Under the pieces are notes generated by a model. The model did no database searches. It had not been told where the DNA came from and saw only the letters and a program-made list of their open reading frames with translations. A program made the position numbers and the translations under genes. From Brevibacterium sp. RIT 803 (lineage in GTDB: Bacteria; Actinomycetota; Actinomycetes; Actinomycetales; Brevibacteriaceae): a stretch of DNA of 64,000 nucleotides. The DNA is taken from the NCBI RefSeq assembly GCF_016892625.1, contig NZ_JAFEMW010000006.1, forward strand, positions 248,001-312,000, written 5' to 3'. Shown here in pieces: positions 62,788 to 64,000 of the stretch. Positions within the stretch are counted from its first letter, which is position 1; each line of letters starts with the position of its first letter.

Positions 62788-62823
62788 GGGCCCGGTCGGT
62801 CGATTTCACGACCGACCGGGCCC
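62788..62823 (-). terminator. Terminator of glyS
   Basis: Perfect 15-bp stem GGGCCCGGTCGGTCG and complement with a 6-nt loop ATTTCA, 57 bp after the glyS stop. Confidence 0.9.
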
Positions 62824-62880
62824 GAGTCTCAGGCGCCGCCGGTGACAGGCTCCACCTGGTGGTCAGACCCCGGCGGACTC

Positions 62881-64000
62881 TCAGATGCCGAGGTGCTCGG
62901 CCAGATAGTTCTCGACCTGATCGAGGCTGACGCGCTCCTGGCTCATATCGTCGCGCTTGCGGATCGTGACCGCGTTGTCGTCGAGCGAGTCGAAGTCGAA
63001 CGTGATGCACAGCGGGGTGCCGATCTCGTCCTGCCGGCGGTACCGACGACCGATCGCGCCGGCATCATCGAAGTCGATGTTCCACCGCCTGCGCAGACGA
63101 GCAGCGAGTTCCTTGGCCGCCGGTGTCAGCTTCTCATTGCGACTCAGCGGCAGCACGGCCGCCTTGATCGGAGCCAGGCGCGGATCGAGCTTCAGCACGA
63201 TGCGCTTGTCCACACCGCCCTTGGTGTTGGGTGCCTCGTCCTCCGTGTAGGCATCGACGAGGAAAGCCATCATCGAACGGGTCAGACCGAAGGACGGTTC
63301 GATCACGTAGGGAGTGAAGCGTTCGCCGCTGGCCTGATCGAAATACTGCAGCTTCGCACCCGAAGCCTCGGTGTGGGTGCCGAGGTCGTAGTCGGTGCGG
63401 TTGGCCACGCCCATCAGCTCGCCCCATTCCGACCCTTGGAAGCCGAAGCGGTACTCAACGTCGATCGTACCCGAGGAGTAGTGTGCCCGGTCATCTTCGG
63501 GAACGTCGAGGCGGCGCACGTTGTCTTCGGAGATGCCGAGATCGATGAACCAGTTCCAGCAGGCCTCGACCCACTCGCGATAGTAGGCGTCGGCCTCCTC
63601 GGGACGAACGAAGTACTCGAGCTCCATCTGCTCGAACTCACGTGTGCGGAAGATGAAGTTTCCGGGAGTGATCTCGTTGCGGAAGGCTTTGCCGATCTGG
63701 CCGATGCCGAAAGGCGGCTTCTTCCGTGCCGCGGTGACGACGTTGTTGAAGTTGACGAAGATTCCCTGTGCGGTTTCGGGGCGCAGATAGTTCAGACCTG
63801 CCTCCGATTCCACCGGACCCAGGAAGGTCTTGACCAGGCCGGAGAACTCCTGCGGCTCGGTCCACTGTCCACGGTTCCCGCAGTCGGGGCAGACGATGTC
63901 GGCCATACCGTTCTCGGGTGTCTTCGAGTGCTTGGCTTCATAGGCTTCGACGAGGTGGTCTTCGCGGTGGCGCTTGTGGCAGTTGAGGCATTCGACGAGC
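62881..64000 (-). CDS. glyS: Glycine--tRNA ligase, single-chain; 5' part outside the window
   Basis: 373 C-terminal codons are visible, open to the right edge. The class II dimeric GlyRS pattern is clear: [35 protein letters not shown], and the anticodon-binding region [30 protein letters not shown] pair near the edge and CPDCGNRG nearer the catalytic motif look like the zinc-ribbon insertion of actinobacterial enzymes. Ends with YLAEHLGI. Not the two-subunit GlyQ/GlyS form. Confidence 0.96.
   Translation of the reverse strand, partial: LVECLNCHKRHREDHLVEAYEAKHSKTPENGMADIVCPDCGNRGQWTEPQEFSGLVKTFLGPVESEAGLNYLRPETAQGIFVNFNNVVTAARKKPPFGIGQIGKAFRNEITPGNFIFRTREFEQMELEYFVRPEEADAYYREWVEACWNWFIDLGISEDNVRRLDVPEDDRAHYSSGTIDVEYRFGFQGSEWGELMGVANRTDYDLGTHTEASGAKLQYFDQASGERFTPYVIEPSFGLTRSMMAFLVDAYTEDEAPNTKGGVDKRIVLKLDPRLAPIKAAVLPLSRNEKLTPAAKELAARLRRRWNIDFDDAGAIGRRYRRQDEIGTPLCITFDFDSLDDNAVTIRKRDDMSQERVSLDQVENYLAEHLGI

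Overview
The window is high-GC actinobacterial chromosome. Gene order (thrS/Ap4A-type HIT, yebC-ruvC, era-corC-ybeY-phoH-rsmE-dnaJ-hrcA, hemW-lepA, rpsT/holA-comEC-comEA, leuS, dnaG-dgt-dusB, single-chain glyS), a CIRCE element, HNH/DUF222 and DUF3097 proteins, and many GTG or leaderless-looking starts all fit Actinomycetota. Order Micrococcales, something like Brevibacterium, is my best guess; it is an inference, not a database match. No rRNA, insertion sequence, prophage or CRISPR array was seen.

Layout. 1-2.04 kb: the 5' part of a DUF222/HNH endonuclease-type gene occupies the place after ruvC where ruvA is expected; it has an AT-rich upstream region and a nine-codon leader ORF. 2.04-10.4 kb: ruvC, yebC, a Nudix hydrolase, an S9 peptidase, a HIT phosphorylase-like protein, thrS, and a membrane protein with a Gly/Tyr/Gln/Asn-rich tail. 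10.5-11 kb: four tRNA genes (Gly-GCC, Cys-GCA, Val-CAC, Val-GAC). 11-21.6 kb: a conserved housekeeping run (zapE, era, corC, ybeY, phoH, rsmE, dnaJ, hrcA, DUF3097) and a second Gly/Tyr/Gln-rich membrane protein. A 45-codon His/Asn-rich small ORF built on an 18-bp in-frame tandem repeat lies between hrcA and dnaJ. 21.7-33.9 kb: hemW, lepA, an EEP-family enzyme, a lone PemK-fold protein, a VOC protein, rpsT, holA, comEC, comEA, degV and ugd. 34-45.1 kb: a membrane protein of unknown function, nadE, leuS, an acyl-CoA ligase, a Xi-class GST-like enzyme, DedA, YihY and a GapB-type GAPDH with a long N-terminal extension. 45.3-49.2 kb: a tightly overlapped TetR/MFS/hydroxyacid dehydrogenase/membrane-protein operon with its own operator. 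49.3-54 kb: dnaG-dgt-dusB.

54-61.4 kb is an accessory block between dusB and the yibE/glyS pair. It holds an ABC-F ATPase with a leader able to sequester its ribosome-binding site, an XRE-cupin regulator divergent from an LctP-type permease, and an ectoine-hydrolase-like M24 protein divergent from an Lrp regulator that overlaps a class III aminotransferase. The last three look like a partial ectoine/diaminobutyrate catabolic set. The right edge holds a YibE/F membrane protein and the 3' part of glyS.

Items most worth following up are the hrcA-dnaJ small ORF, the ABC-F leader, the Cys-Cys leader ORF before the DUF222 gene, the paired low-complexity membrane proteins, and the partial ectoine locus.
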